From: Clostridiales bacterium | GTDB lineage: Bacteria > Bacillota > Clostridia > Oscillospirales > Acutalibacteraceae | Length of the DNA: 55,445 nt | NCBI GenBank assembly: GCA_022800315.1 | Contig: JAAWQC010000015.1 | Span: 1 to 55,445, forward strand | Reading direction: 5' to 3' | Shown here: positions 43,096 through 51,425 of the stretch, piece after piece | How positions within the stretch are numbered: the first letter of the stretch is position 1 | Layout: each line of letters starts with the position of its first letter | Program-made: the position numbers and the translations under genes | Notes under the pieces: model-generated | The model's database searches: none | The model's input: the letters and a program-made list of their open reading frames with translations, nothing else | Told to the model about the DNA's origin: nothing

Positions 43096-43442
43096 TGGAA
43101 CTCGATCGTTTTTTCCTCAAGGGAAGGCTCATACCCGCCGTGATTCAGGAGGCTGCCACCGGCGAGGTGCTCATGCTCGCCTACATGGATAAGGAAGCCC
43201 TCCGCCGCACACTGCAAACCGGTACTACCTGGTTCTGGAGCCGCTCCCGCGAGGAGTACTGGAACAAGGGCGCTACCAGCGGCCATATACAGCGTGTGGT
43301 ATCGGTGACAGGGGACTGCGACGACGATACCCTGCTGGTTCGGGTGGAACAAACCGGCCCCGCCTGCCACACGGGTTCCCATTCCTGCTTTTTCAACGAA
43401 CTGCCGCTGGGCGGAGACAAACGGGAGGATAAGACAGTATGA
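43095..43442 (+). CDS. hisI: Phosphoribosyl-AMP cyclohydrolase
   Basis: 115 aa. [54 protein letters not shown], the full zinc- and magnesium-binding set. It is separate from HisE, unlike the fused HisIE of many bacteria. Translation coupled on both sides. Confidence 0.96.
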   Translation: MELDRFFLKGRLIPAVIQEAATGEVLMLAYMDKEALRRTLQTGTTWFWSRSREEYWNKGATSGHIQRVVSVTGDCDDDTLLVRVEQTGPACHTGSHSCFFNELPLGGDKREDKTV

Positions 43443-43765
43443 ACGACTGCATTCAAGAGGTTTATGAAACCATTCTGGACCGCCGGGATCATCCGTCCGA
43501 AAATTCCTATACCCGCTACCTGTTCGATCAGGGGATCGATAAAATTCTTAAAAAGGTGGGGGAGGAATGCACCGAGACGGTGATCGCAGCCAAAAACGGC
43601 AACAATGAGGATACGATAGGGGAAATAGGCGACCTGGCCTATCATCTGCTGGTACTGATGGCTCTGCAGGGCATTACTCCCGGCGACGTCGCCGCGCTGC
43701 TGGAGACGAGACATGGCAAGGCAGGCAACCTGAAGCAGTTCAAGCAGACCGATAAAAACAGCTGA
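43439..43765 (+). CDS. hisE: Phosphoribosyl-ATP pyrophosphatase
   Basis: 108 aa. A MazG-like helical fold with [34 protein letters not shown] carrying the metal-binding Glu and Asp residues. Removes pyrophosphate from PR-ATP. Overlaps hisI by 4 bp and is the last gene of the operon. Confidence 0.95.
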   Translation: MNDCIQEVYETILDRRDHPSENSYTRYLFDQGIDKILKKVGEECTETVIAAKNGNNEDTIGEIGDLAYHLLVLMALQGITPGDVAALLETRHGKAGNLKQFKQTDKNS

Positions 43766-43795
43766 ACGTATCGTAAAGGTACGATTTCAGCTGTT
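43757..43795 (+). terminator. Terminator of the his operon
   Basis: AACAGCTGAA and TTCAGCTGTT (43757-43766, 43786-43795) enclose an inner helix CGTATCG/GGTACG. The stem begins inside the last codons of hisE. The T-run is short. Confidence 0.65.
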
Positions 43796-43905
43796 ATATG
43801 CGCCGTATCCGGTGAGGCTTTGCTGACGAAAAGTCTCCTAAGCTCCTTCTCTAATCGGGAACTTGTACTGAATGAACGTCTTTTATTATCAGGGTTGTTT
43901 TCCTA

Positions 43906-43962
43906 TTGCAAATACTATACCGTTATTGTATAATATTGGAGCGGTACGTTAAAGAATTAACG
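43906..43962 (+). promoter_or_regulatory. Promoter and palindrome upstream of the flavodiiron gene
   Basis: TTGCAA (43906-43911), 17 bp, TATAAT (43929-43934). CGTTAA-AGAA-TTAACG (43947-43962), a perfect inverted repeat, starts just after the transcript start, so it may be an operator for a stress regulator. Confidence 0.6.
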
Positions 43963-44000
43963 AGCCCGACGACATGTCCAGAAAAGGAAGGATCACGTTT

Positions 44001-45191
44001 ATGGGAAAAAGGATTACCGACAAAGTCACCTGGGTTGGAAAAACCGACTGGGAGCTCCGGCGTTTTCACGGCGATGAATTTTCCACCCATCATGGGTCGT
44101 CATATAACGCCTATCTGATTCGGGATGAAAAAACGGTGTTGGTAGACACCGTCTGGCTGCCTTACGATAAGGAGTTTGTCTCCGATCTGAAACGGGAAGT
44201 GGACCTGAAAACCATCGACGCTATCGTCGTCAACCACGGGGAAGTGGACCACAGTGGTTCTCTGTCCGCCCTGCTGCGGGAAATCCCCGGCACACCGGTT
44301 TACTGTACGCAGAACGCAGTGAAATCTCTGACCGGCCAGTATCACGAGGAGTGGAATCTGAAACCCGTGAAAACAGGGGATACCCTGTCCCTCGGGACAT
44401 CCACCCTGACCTTTATCGAAGCGCCCATGCTTCACTGGCCCGACACCATGTTTACCTACATGGACGGGGAGAACATCCTGTTCAGCAACGACGGATTCGG
44501 CCAGCATTACGCCAGTGAATTCCTGTTCAATGACCAGGTGGATCAGGCGGAGCTTTATGCGGAGGCGGAGAAGTATTTCGCCAATATTCTCGCCCCCTTC
44601 TGCCCGATGGTCACACGGAAAATCAACGAAATTTTGGGAATGAACCTGCCGCTCGACATGATCTGCCCCAGCCACGGCATCATCTGGCGGGACAATCCTT
44701 CGCAGATCGTGGAGCAGTATCTGAAATGGGCCGACCGGTATCAGGTCAATCAGATCACCATCGTCTACGATACTATGTGGAACGCCACCCGCCATATGGC
44801 GCAGGCGATAGCCGAGGGTATCGTCTCCGCCGATCCCGAAGCGACGGTCAAGCTGCTGTGCGCCTCCAAAGCGGATAAAACCGATATCGTGACCGAGGTG
44901 TTCCGCTCCCGCGCTGTGCTGGTGGGTTCTCCCACGGTAAACGGCGGATACTTATACGCCATCGCGGGCATACTGGAGCTGATCCGCGGGATGAAGTTCA
45001 AGGGGAAAAAAGCGGCGGCTTTCGGCAGCTACGGCTGGAGCGGCGAAGCGGTGAAAATGATGAACGAAGAGCTGAAGAAAGCGGGCTTCGATGTGGTGGA
45101 CGACGGTGTCCGCCAGACGTGGAACCCCTCCGGCGATGAGTTGGAGCAGCTGCGGGCATACGGCCGCGAGCTGGCGCAAAAGCTGAAATAA
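44001..45191 (+). CDS. A-type flavodiiron protein (O2/NO reductase)
   Basis: 396 aa from ATG 44001 (MGKRITDKVTWVG); AAGGAAGG is upstream. The beta-lactamase-like domain has all diiron ligands: NHGEVDHSG (HxExD), LHWPDT, SNDGFGQH and CPSHGIIW. The flavodoxin domain starts near residue 250 with YDTMWNATRHMAQA for FMN. No rubredoxin domain, so electrons come from an outside rubredoxin or ferredoxin. Protects anaerobes from oxygen and/or nitric oxide; which one cannot be told. It has its own promoter and terminator. Confidence 0.93.
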   Translation: MGKRITDKVTWVGKTDWELRRFHGDEFSTHHGSSYNAYLIRDEKTVLVDTVWLPYDKEFVSDLKREVDLKTIDAIVVNHGEVDHSGSLSALLREIPGTPVYCTQNAVKSLTGQYHEEWNLKPVKTGDTLSLGTSTLTFIEAPMLHWPDTMFTYMDGENILFSNDGFGQHYASEFLFNDQVDQAELYAEAEKYFANILAPFCPMVTRKINEILGMNLPLDMICPSHGIIWRDNPSQIVEQYLKWADRYQVNQITIVYDTMWNATRHMAQAIAEGIVSADPEATVKLLCASKADKTDIVTEVFRSRAVLVGSPTVNGGYLYAIAGILELIRGMKFKGKKAAAFGSYGWSGEAVKMMNEELKKAGFDVVDDGVRQTWNPSGDELEQLRAYGRELAQKLK

Positions 45192-45201
45192 ACGCATCGG
45201 G

Positions 45202-45231
45202 AAAACCGGCGTCTGTCAGACGCCGGTTTTT
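45202..45231 (+). terminator. Terminator of the flavodiiron gene
   Basis: AAACCGGCGTC, loop TGTCA, GACGCCGGTTTTT. Confidence 0.88.
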
Positions 45232-45243
45232 GATCAGATAGAT

Positions 45244-45277
45244 AAAAAGCCCCCGGTCCCATAGGAGACCGGGGGCC
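45244..45277 (-). terminator. Terminator of nagB
   Basis: GCCCCCGGTC and GACCGGGGGC pair around 8 nt; on the minus strand the stem is followed by TTTTT. Confidence 0.85.
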
Positions 45278-45293
45278 CCATATTTTATAGCTC

Positions 45294-46019
45294 TTACAGC
45301 AGGGCGCCGGCCGCTTCGTCCACCATGACGACGGTGTCGGGATGGGCCTGCAGGATGGAGGCGGGGCAGGAGGGAGAAATCGGGCCTTTTACCATGTCCC
45401 TGACCGCTTCGGCCTTGTCGCTGCCGGTGGCGATGATGACGATGGAGCGTGCCTTCATGATGGAGCCGATGCCCATGGTCAGCGCGCGGCGGGGAACATC
45501 GTCCGCGCTGGCGAAGAAGCGTTTGTTCGCCTCAATGGTACTTTCGGTCAGTTCCACGATATGGGTGGCGGGCGCAAAATCAGCGGCCGGCTCGTTGAAA
45601 GCGATGTGGCCGTTGCGGCCGATGCCGAGAATCTGCAGGTCGATGCCGCCGGCGGCTTTAATCTTGTCCTCGTAATGGCCGCATTCCGCCTCTACGTCGG
45701 CGGCGGTGCCGGACAGCACGTGAATGCGGTCGTGGGGCACATTGATATGTTTGAACAGGTTCTCCATCATGAAATAATAGTAGCTCTGGTCGTGGTCATG
45801 ATCGAGGCCCACATACTCGTCCAGATTGAAGGTGGTCACGCCGGAGAAATCCACCGCGCCCTCGCGGTACATCTCCGCCATTTTTTTATAGGTGGGGATG
45901 GGGGTGGAGCCGGTGGCCAGACCCAGCACACAGTTCGGCTTGTCGATGACCTGGGCCGCGAACAGCGCGGCCGCGGCGGTACCGATCGCCTGCGCATCCT
46001 TGTATATTCTTACGTTCAT
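45294..46019 (-). CDS. nagB: Glucosamine-6-phosphate deaminase
   Basis: 241 aa. LGLATGSTPIPTYKKMAEM, TFNLDEYVGL (catalytic Asp) and GIGRNGHIAFNEP (His, Glu) are diagnostic. Converts GlcN6P to fructose-6-phosphate and ammonia in amino-sugar use. AAGGAAGGGAC precedes ATG 46019. Stands alone, with no nagA or PTS gene beside it. The 265-bp gap to cotJA shows no clear sigma-E box. Confidence 0.95.
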   Translation of the reverse strand: MNVRIYKDAQAIGTAAAALFAAQVIDKPNCVLGLATGSTPIPTYKKMAEMYREGAVDFSGVTTFNLDEYVGLDHDHDQSYYYFMMENLFKHINVPHDRIHVLSGTAADVEAECGHYEDKIKAAGGIDLQILGIGRNGHIAFNEPAADFAPATHIVELTESTIEANKRFFASADDVPRRALTMGIGSIMKARSIVIIATGSDKAEAVRDMVKGPISPSCPASILQAHPDTVVMVDEAAGALL

Positions 46020-46284
46020 TGCAGTCAGTCCCTTCCTTATTTACCATCTGCGGCGGTTGTCGGCCCATTTAGGACGGGACCGCCGCTCTGCGTATCTATT
46101 ATCCTGCATCCAGCAAAAAAACCCATGTCTATTCGGTCAGAAAATTTGCACAAACGGACAAGCGCCCCTTTTCTATTCCATGGGGAAAAAGGGGAGGACA
46201 ACGAGAATATAGGAACAGATCGGCGGGAAAGGTCATAGGCTGTAAGCAGAGGACAGCCTCAATCCAAGAAAAGGAGAGCAAGCA

Positions 46285-46485
46285 ATGGATAATACCTATT
46301 TGGAAACGGGATGTTCCATGCATCCGGAGAATGACCAGCCCATGGAAAATATGCCGGTGGTGGGCATGGCCTATGTGCCGATGCAGCATCTCAAAACCAT
46401 GTATGAGCCGATGGACGGGTTTGTCATCGGTACCATTTTCCCTGAGCTGGATAAGCCCTGGCTGCCAAAGGGGTGTGGAAAATGA
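46285..46485 (+). CDS. cotJA: Spore coat-associated protein CotJA
   Basis: 66 aa. MAYVPMQHLKTMYEPMDGFVIGTIFPELDKPW is the typical core (VPMQ, FPELDKP), preceded by a short variable N-terminus. Part of the cotJABC spore-coat unit expressed in the mother cell. GGAGAG precedes the ATG. Overlaps cotJB by 4 bp. Residues are described in parts; the recognisable parts are VPMQHL and FPELDKPW. Confidence 0.88.
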   Translation: MDNTYLETGCSMHPENDQPMENMPVVGMAYVPMQHLKTMYEPMDGFVIGTIFPELDKPWLPKGCGK

Positions 46486-46742
46486 GCGATAAGAACAAGC
46501 TGATGCGGATGATACACGCCTATGATTTTACCATTCTGGAGCTGGGCCTGTTTCTGGATACCCATGCCGATGACGCCCGTGCGCTCAAATCCCGCCAACA
46601 GGCACAGTTGAAACGAGCGGAGCTCGTTCGAGAGTATGAGGAAAAGTACGGGCCGTATATCCTGACAAGCGACGACGTAATGGGCGACCGGTGGTCGTGG
46701 ATCGACAACCCGTGGCCGTGGGACTACAGGAGGGAGGACTGA
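46482..46742 (+). CDS. cotJB: Spore coat protein CotJB
   Basis: 86 aa from ATG 46482, overlapping the cotJA stop. AYDFTILELGLFLDTH, YEEKYGPY and WSWIDNPWPWDY are family hallmarks. Structural component of the inner coat, needed with CotJC. Translation is coupled on both sides. Confidence 0.92.
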   Translation: MSDKNKLMRMIHAYDFTILELGLFLDTHADDARALKSRQQAQLKRAELVREYEEKYGPYILTSDDVMGDRWSWIDNPWPWDYRRED

Positions 46743-46745
46743 CCT

Positions 46746-47372
46746 ATGTGGCAATATCAGAAAAAACTGCAGTTTCCCGTCAATATCAAGAATCCAGATC
46801 CCAAGGCGGCAAAAATCATCATTACGCAGTACGGCGGGCCCGACGGCGAAATGAGCGCCTCCATCCGTTATCTGAGCCAGCGGTATTCCATGCCTTACAG
46901 TGATCTGAAAGGGCTGCTGACCGATATCGGCACCGAGGAGCTGGCCCATTTTGAGATGATCGCCGCCATGGTGCATCAGCTCACCCGCAACCTGACCGAA
47001 GAGGAAATCAAGCGTTCCGGCTTCGACACCTATTTTGTGGATCACACCGCCGGTGTGTATCCTATCGCGGCCTCCGGCGCTCCCTGGAGTGCGAATTATA
47101 TCCAGTCCAAGGGCGACCTGATCGCCGATATGCATGAAGATATGGGTGCCGAACAGAAAGCCCGTGCTACCTATGACAACCTGCTGCGGCTCATCGACGA
47201 TCCCGATATCCGTGAACCGCTGAAATTCCTGCGCGCGCGGGAGATCGTCCACTATCAGCGCTTCGGGGAAGGCCTGCGTCTGGCGACCGACCGCCTGAAC
47301 AGCAAAAACTTCTACGCCTGCAATCCCAGCTTCGATACCCCCTGCGGCAAGGGTACTTCCTGCCCCTCGTGA
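46746..47372 (+). CDS. cotJC: Spore coat protein CotJC (manganese catalase family)
   Basis: 208 aa. Ferritin-like fold with the dimetal ligands EELAHFEMIAAMVHQL, HEDMGAEQKARATYDNL and REIVHYQRFGEGL. Likely breaks down peroxide in the spore coat. The Cys-rich C-terminus (YACNPSFDTPCGKGTSC) may be cross-linked. Last gene of the unit. Confidence 0.93.
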   Translation: MWQYQKKLQFPVNIKNPDPKAAKIIITQYGGPDGEMSASIRYLSQRYSMPYSDLKGLLTDIGTEELAHFEMIAAMVHQLTRNLTEEEIKRSGFDTYFVDHTAGVYPIAASGAPWSANYIQSKGDLIADMHEDMGAEQKARATYDNLLRLIDDPDIREPLKFLRAREIVHYQRFGEGLRLATDRLNSKNFYACNPSFDTPCGKGTSCPS

Positions 47373-47399
47373 CCGATGGCCTAGTGTGCCTAAAGATAA

Positions 47400-47431
47400 G
47401 CGGCCTCTGATTTTCAGAGGCCGCTTTCTTT
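47400..47431. terminator. Terminator after cotJC
   Basis: GCGGCCTCTGA, loop TTT, TCAGAGGCCGC, then TTTCTTT. The stop codon of the opposing small ORF lies inside this hairpin. Confidence 0.88.
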
Positions 47432-47536
47432 GTCTTCGTGGTCATCTCTGGGGACTAGGCGTTCGCCGAAATAGCAGATGGCGGCCGCCGGCAGGGCGAT
47501 GATCACAACGACGATCAGGGATGCGAGCAGGTACAT
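47414..47536 (-). CDS. Possible 40-aa single-pass membrane protein
   Basis: Short frame beginning MYLLASLIVVVIIALPAAA, a clear membrane helix, followed by an acidic tail (RDDHEDKESGL). GAAAGG lies about 12 nt upstream, farther than ideal. The stop codon sits in the cotJC terminator. Hydrophobic-plus-charged small proteins are common in sporulation loci, but I recognise no family and it may be spurious. Confidence 0.4.
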   Translation of the reverse strand: MYLLASLIVVVIIALPAAAICYFGERLVPRDDHEDKESGL

Positions 47537-47755
47537 GCCATCACGTGCCTTTCATCCAGAAACTCTCCCTGCTGTTAGTATATCCATTTCCTTCCGAAAT
47601 GGCTCCCAGAATCGGCCGGCCGCCGAAAAATTCCCTTGAAACGGTTTTTCACCAAAAGTTCCGCCGGGCATAGGATGGTCAGAGAAGCGGGAAAACGCCG
47701 GGTGGGGAAGAGGTGGGATAGCGTTTTCCGCTTCGCCGAGAAAGGAAGGATCGGG

Positions 47756-48115
47756 ATGGGTGAATACATTATGCTGATCATAGTGCTGCTGCTTGCATTG
47801 TATGGCTGCGCGGAGCTGATTCGGAAATTGGTGATCCGTATCATGACGCCCGAGCCCGACTGCTCGGGTGTGCTGGTGATCCCCGTCAGCGGCCATCGGA
47901 CCGACATCGAGTATATCGTGCGTTCGGTGGTAACCCAAAACCGGTGGGAGGAACGCCGCCCGGAACGCCGGGTACTGCTGTTTGACGCCGGAATGGATGA
48001 AGAAACCCGGGTGCTGGCGGAGAAGATTTGCAGCGAAACCGGGGCGGCAGGTATTTACGGCGCGTCGGAACTCGGCGATGTGCTGGACGGGGATTTGCAA
48101 AAACAGGACGCGTGA
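47756..48115 (+). CDS. Hypothetical membrane-anchored protein
   Basis: 119 aa from ATG 47756, with AAAGGAAGG about 6 nt upstream. One N-terminal membrane helix (YIMLIIVLLLALYGCAELI) leads to a soluble domain with VLVIPVSGHRTDIEYIVRSVV and RRVLLFDAGMDEETR. This resembles a small alpha/beta fold seen in hypothetical clostridial proteins encoded near recD2. Function not known. A longer frame upstream has no ribosome-binding site. Confidence 0.6.
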   Translation: MGEYIMLIIVLLLALYGCAELIRKLVIRIMTPEPDCSGVLVIPVSGHRTDIEYIVRSVVTQNRWEERRPERRVLLFDAGMDEETRVLAEKICSETGAAGIYGASELGDVLDGDLQKQDA

Positions 48116-48193
48116 TCTATAATAGTGAAGAATGTTTGTTCACGCGGGGTGGGGATGGTTTCCGTCTCCACCCCGGAAAGGCGCGGTGTCAAG

Positions 48194-50419
48194 ATGCAGG
48201 AAGCGGAAAAGAAGCTGGAAGAATTCTCCGGCACGGTGGAACGGGTGGTTTTCCGGAACGAGGAAAACGGCTGGACCGTGCTGGAGGTGGAAGCGGCCGG
48301 CGAATATCACAAGGTGGTCGGCGTACTGCCCATGGCAGGGGTTGGGGAGCATCTCAATATGACCGGTTTCTGGACCGAGCACCCCAGCTTCGGCCCTCAG
48401 TTTCGCGCGGAGCACTGCGAGCAGCAGCTGCCCACCGACTCCGACGCCATCCTTCGGTATTTATCCTCCGGGGCTATCAAGGGGATAGGTCCCTCCACCG
48501 CCGCCCGTATACTGGAGAAATTCGGCGATGAGGCCCTTCACGTGCTGGAGCAGGAGCCGCGCCGCCTGGCGGAAATCCGCGGGATTTCCCTGCGCAAGGC
48601 GATGGAGATCGGCAAGGAGTTCGCCGGTCAGTTCGGCCTGCGGGAAGTGATGCTGACCTTCGCCGGTTTCGGCCTGTCGCCGTCGGAAGCGCTGCGCTGT
48701 TATAAAAAGTGGGGTGCCGCCACCGTAACCATGATCCGGGAAAATCCCTATCTTTTATGCTCCAGCGGCCTGTACATCGGCTTTGACAAGGCCGACCGCA
48801 TCTGTATAGGGATGGATCGTCCCGCCGACGATCCTCGTCGTATCGAGGCAGGGCTGCTTTACGTGCTGCGGCACAATATGGGGAATGGGCATACCTGCCT
48901 GCCGCAGGACAAGCTGGTGCCCGCGGCCGCTTCCATGCTGGGGGTGGAACCGGAGCAGGCGGAGGATACGCTGACCGAAATGTTGAAGGGGACGGCGTCG
49001 CCGGTACGTATGCTGGAGATCGGCGGGCGGCCCTTTCTGTTCCTGGACAACCTGTACCGGGCGGAGCGGTTCATCGCGGCCCGCATCCGACTGATGACCG
49101 GATTTCCCCCGCTGCCCGAGCGGCGGCTGGAACAAACCATCGACAGCATCGAGAAAAGCAGCGGCATCCACTACGAAACACGGCAGCGGGACGCCATCCG
49201 CGAGGCGGTGGAAAGGGGTGTACTCATCCTTACCGGCGGTCCCGGTACCGGTAAAACCACCACCCTGAAAGCCATTATTCAAATATTGGAAGGCATGGGG
49301 GAGACCGTGGCCATCGCCGCCCCCACCGGGCGCGCCGCCAAACGGATCGCGGAGCTGACTGGCTGCGAAGCCAAAACCATTCACCGCCTTTTGGAAGTGC
49401 AGTGGGACGACGACGATACCCCCGCGTTCGAGCGCAATGAGAAGAATCCGCTGGATGCCGACGCGGTGGTGGTGGACGAGCTGTCCATGGTGGACGTACC
49501 GTTGTTCGAAAACCTGCTGCGGGCGCTGAAATCCGGCTGCCGCCTGATTATGGTAGGGGACAGTGACCAGCTGCCCGCCGTGGGTCCCGGCAGCGTCCTA
49601 CACGACCTGATGGACAGCGGGGCCCTTCCCTCCGTCCAGCTCACCGAGGTGTTCCGGCAGGCGCAGGAGAGCCATATCATCGTCAATGCCCATAAGATCG
49701 TGTGTGGTGAGATGCCCGACCTGTTTTATAAAGAAGGGGACTTTTTCTTTCTGTCTCAGGACAGTGAACAGGGGGTAGCCTTTACGGTACAGGATCTGTG
49801 CGCCCGTCGGTTACCTGGCCGTTATGGTTATTCGGTGTTTGAAGGTCTGCAGGTGCTCTGTCCCGGCCGCAAAGGGCCTCTCGGTACGATCGAGTTCAAC
49901 CGCCGCCTGCAGGAGCAGATGAATCCCGCGGAAGACGGCAAAAAGGAAATGACGGTGGAGGGCAACCTGCTGCGGGTGGGCGACAAGGTCATGCATGTGC
50001 GCAACAACTACGACATCGTATGGACCAGGGACAACGGCGAGAGCGGTTCCGGCGTCTTTAACGGCGATATCGGCCTGCTGGAGGATATCGACCCGCGGGA
50101 AGGTACTCTCAGCGTTCGGTTTGAGGACCGCACCGCCCTGTATACCAAACAGGAGGCGCAGGACCTGGAGCTGGCTTACGCTGCCACGGTGCACAAGAGC
50201 CAGGGCAGCGAGTTCGACGCGGTCGTGCTGCCCATCTACCGCAATCAGCGGATGCTGTGCTACCGAAACCTGCTGTATACGGCGGTGACCAGGGCCAAGT
50301 CCCTGCTGGTGATCGTGGGCAGCCGCGAGACCCTCCGTGAAATGGTGGAGAATGACCGGAAAACCCTGCGGTATACCGGGCTGAAAGCTTTTATGGAAGA
50401 AATGGAAGAGCCGGGATAA
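48194..50419 (+). CDS. recD2: RecD2-type (YrrC) DNA helicase
   Basis: 741 aa from ATG 48194. GTG 48125 and ATG 48155 are alternative starts in the same frame, the last after GGGGTGGGG, so the true N-terminus is uncertain. Helix-hairpin-helix region (GAIKGIGPSTAARILEKFG), Walker A LTGGPGTGKTTT, DELSMVD and the C-terminal VHKSQGSEFDAVVLP (2B motif). RecD2 is a 5'-3' helicase of bacteria without RecBCD, acting in repair. A TATAAT-like box lies at 48118-48123. Confidence 0.92.
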   Translation: MQEAEKKLEEFSGTVERVVFRNEENGWTVLEVEAAGEYHKVVGVLPMAGVGEHLNMTGFWTEHPSFGPQFRAEHCEQQLPTDSDAILRYLSSGAIKGIGPSTAARILEKFGDEALHVLEQEPRRLAEIRGISLRKAMEIGKEFAGQFGLREVMLTFAGFGLSPSEALRCYKKWGAATVTMIRENPYLLCSSGLYIGFDKADRICIGMDRPADDPRRIEAGLLYVLRHNMGNGHTCLPQDKLVPAAASMLGVEPEQAEDTLTEMLKGTASPVRMLEIGGRPFLFLDNLYRAERFIAARIRLMTGFPPLPERRLEQTIDSIEKSSGIHYETRQRDAIREAVERGVLILTGGPGTGKTTTLKAIIQILEGMGETVAIAAPTGRAAKRIAELTGCEAKTIHRLLEVQWDDDDTPAFERNEKNPLDADAVVVDELSMVDVPLFENLLRALKSGCRLIMVGDSDQLPAVGPGSVLHDLMDSGALPSVQLTEVFRQAQESHIIVNAHKIVCGEMPDLFYKEGDFFFLSQDSEQGVAFTVQDLCARRLPGRYGYSVFEGLQVLCPGRKGPLGTIEFNRRLQEQMNPAEDGKKEMTVEGNLLRVGDKVMHVRNNYDIVWTRDNGESGSGVFNGDIGLLEDIDPREGTLSVRFEDRTALYTKQEAQDLELAYAATVHKSQGSEFDAVVLPIYRNQRMLCYRNLLYTAVTRAKSLLVIVGSRETLREMVENDRKTLRYTGLKAFMEEMEEPG

Positions 50420-50454
50420 ATCCGTTCAGAAGTGGTGAAAGATTTCCCCTTTCC

Positions 50455-50483
50455 TTGTGTTTTCCACTTATCGGCTCTATAAT
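50455..50483 (+). promoter_or_regulatory. Promoter in the recD2-comFC gap
   Basis: TTGTGT (50455-50460), 17 bp, TATAAT (50478-50483). A terminator at 50545-50573 follows, so the transcript either ends after about 85 nt or is an attenuated comFC leader. Confidence 0.55.
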
Positions 50484-50544
50484 GAGCGCGGGGTGGTCGT
50501 ATGGCAGGGCATTTTCAGGTGTTACGGAATATCCGACTAAACAG

Positions 50545-50573
50545 GGACGGAGCCGCCGGCTCCGTCCTTTTTT
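50545..50573 (+). terminator. Terminator/attenuator ahead of comFC
   Basis: GGACGGAGCC, loop GCC, GGCTCCGTCC, then six T. It lies 66 bp before the comFC start and after the local promoter. Confidence 0.88.
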
Positions 50574-50638
50574 GTGAAGATTTTTCCTGGGCGTCGGTCT
50601 CCGGTGGAATTGGGAAACGATAGGAGAGAGGTTCATTG

Positions 50639-51376
50639 GTGATAAAGTCATGGATAGGACGGGCGGTTGACCTCCTGTTCCCGCGGCGATGCGGTTTCTG
50701 CGGCCAGCCGGTAAAGGCGGAGACGTCCGTATGCGAACGGTGCAAAGAGGAGCTGCCTCGCATACTGCCGCCGTTGTGCTCGTTCTGCGGCAGGGGAAAG
50801 GCCAGCTGTACCTGCCGGGGTAAGCGGCGGCATTTTCAGCGGTGTGTCTCTCCTTTCTACTATGAAGGGTTGGCAAAACGGGGTATTCTGCGCCTCAAAC
50901 TGTATGGCAAAACCTATGCCGCCGTATCCTTTGCGGACGCCATGGCGGCATGCGTTATCCGAGAATACGGCGGCGTCGTTTTCGACGCGGTGGTACCGGT
51001 TCCCGTCAGCACGTCCACCCTGCGTGACCGCGGGTATAACCAGAGCCGGTTGCTGGCGTCGGGTATCGCCGCCCGCCTCAGCTGCCCGGTGGAGGAAGCG
51101 CTGGTCAAAATCAGTGAAACCGCTCCGCAGAGAGGGATGCCCGCCGCTCAACGCAGCGGAAACGTCCTCGGTGTATTCGACCGGACGGAGGGGCACGACG
51201 TCAGCGGCAAAACCCTTCTGGTCGTGGACGACATTCTCACCACCGGCGCCACACTGGATGAATGCGCCAAAATGCTGAAGCTTTACGGCGCCCGGGAGAT
51301 TTATGCTGTGACGGGCGCTGCCGCCCGCTTGTCCGACAGGACCCCCGCTTGTCAAAAAGGGGAGAATACCGTATAA
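50639..51376 (+). CDS. comFC: ComFC-like phosphoribosyltransferase
   Basis: 245 aa from GTG 50639; AGGAGAGAGG is upstream. The N-terminal zinc finger has CGFCGQ, CERCKE, CSFCGRG and CTC. The PRPP-binding loop is VVDDILTTGATLDEC. ComFC/GntX proteins take part in DNA uptake during competence with ComFA, but the enzyme activity is not settled. No comFA in the window. The mreB promoter lies inside its 3' end. Confidence 0.85.
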   Translation: MIKSWIGRAVDLLFPRRCGFCGQPVKAETSVCERCKEELPRILPPLCSFCGRGKASCTCRGKRRHFQRCVSPFYYEGLAKRGILRLKLYGKTYAAVSFADAMAACVIREYGGVVFDAVVPVPVSTSTLRDRGYNQSRLLASGIAARLSCPVEEALVKISETAPQRGMPAAQRSGNVLGVFDRTEGHDVSGKTLLVVDDILTTGATLDECAKMLKLYGAREIYAVTGAAARLSDRTPACQKGENTV

Positions 51377-51377
51377 T
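51349..51377 (+). promoter_or_regulatory. Promoter of the mreB-like gene
   Basis: TTGTCA (51349-51354), 17 bp, TATAAT (51372-51377), overlapping the comFC stop codon. Confidence 0.7.
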
Positions 51378-51425
51378 AAACGCGATATGGATCGGTGGAT
51401 AATCGTACGGTTAGGAGCGGATAGC

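Noticed and set aside
46200-46284. Sigma-E promoter of cotJABC
   Set aside because: AATATA and CATAGGCT occur but are about 22 bp apart rather than 13-15.
50484-50573. 4.5S/SRP RNA or other housekeeping RNA upstream of comFC
   Set aside because: The conserved SRP apical loop (GGAAG/AGCA type) is not present in the short transcript.
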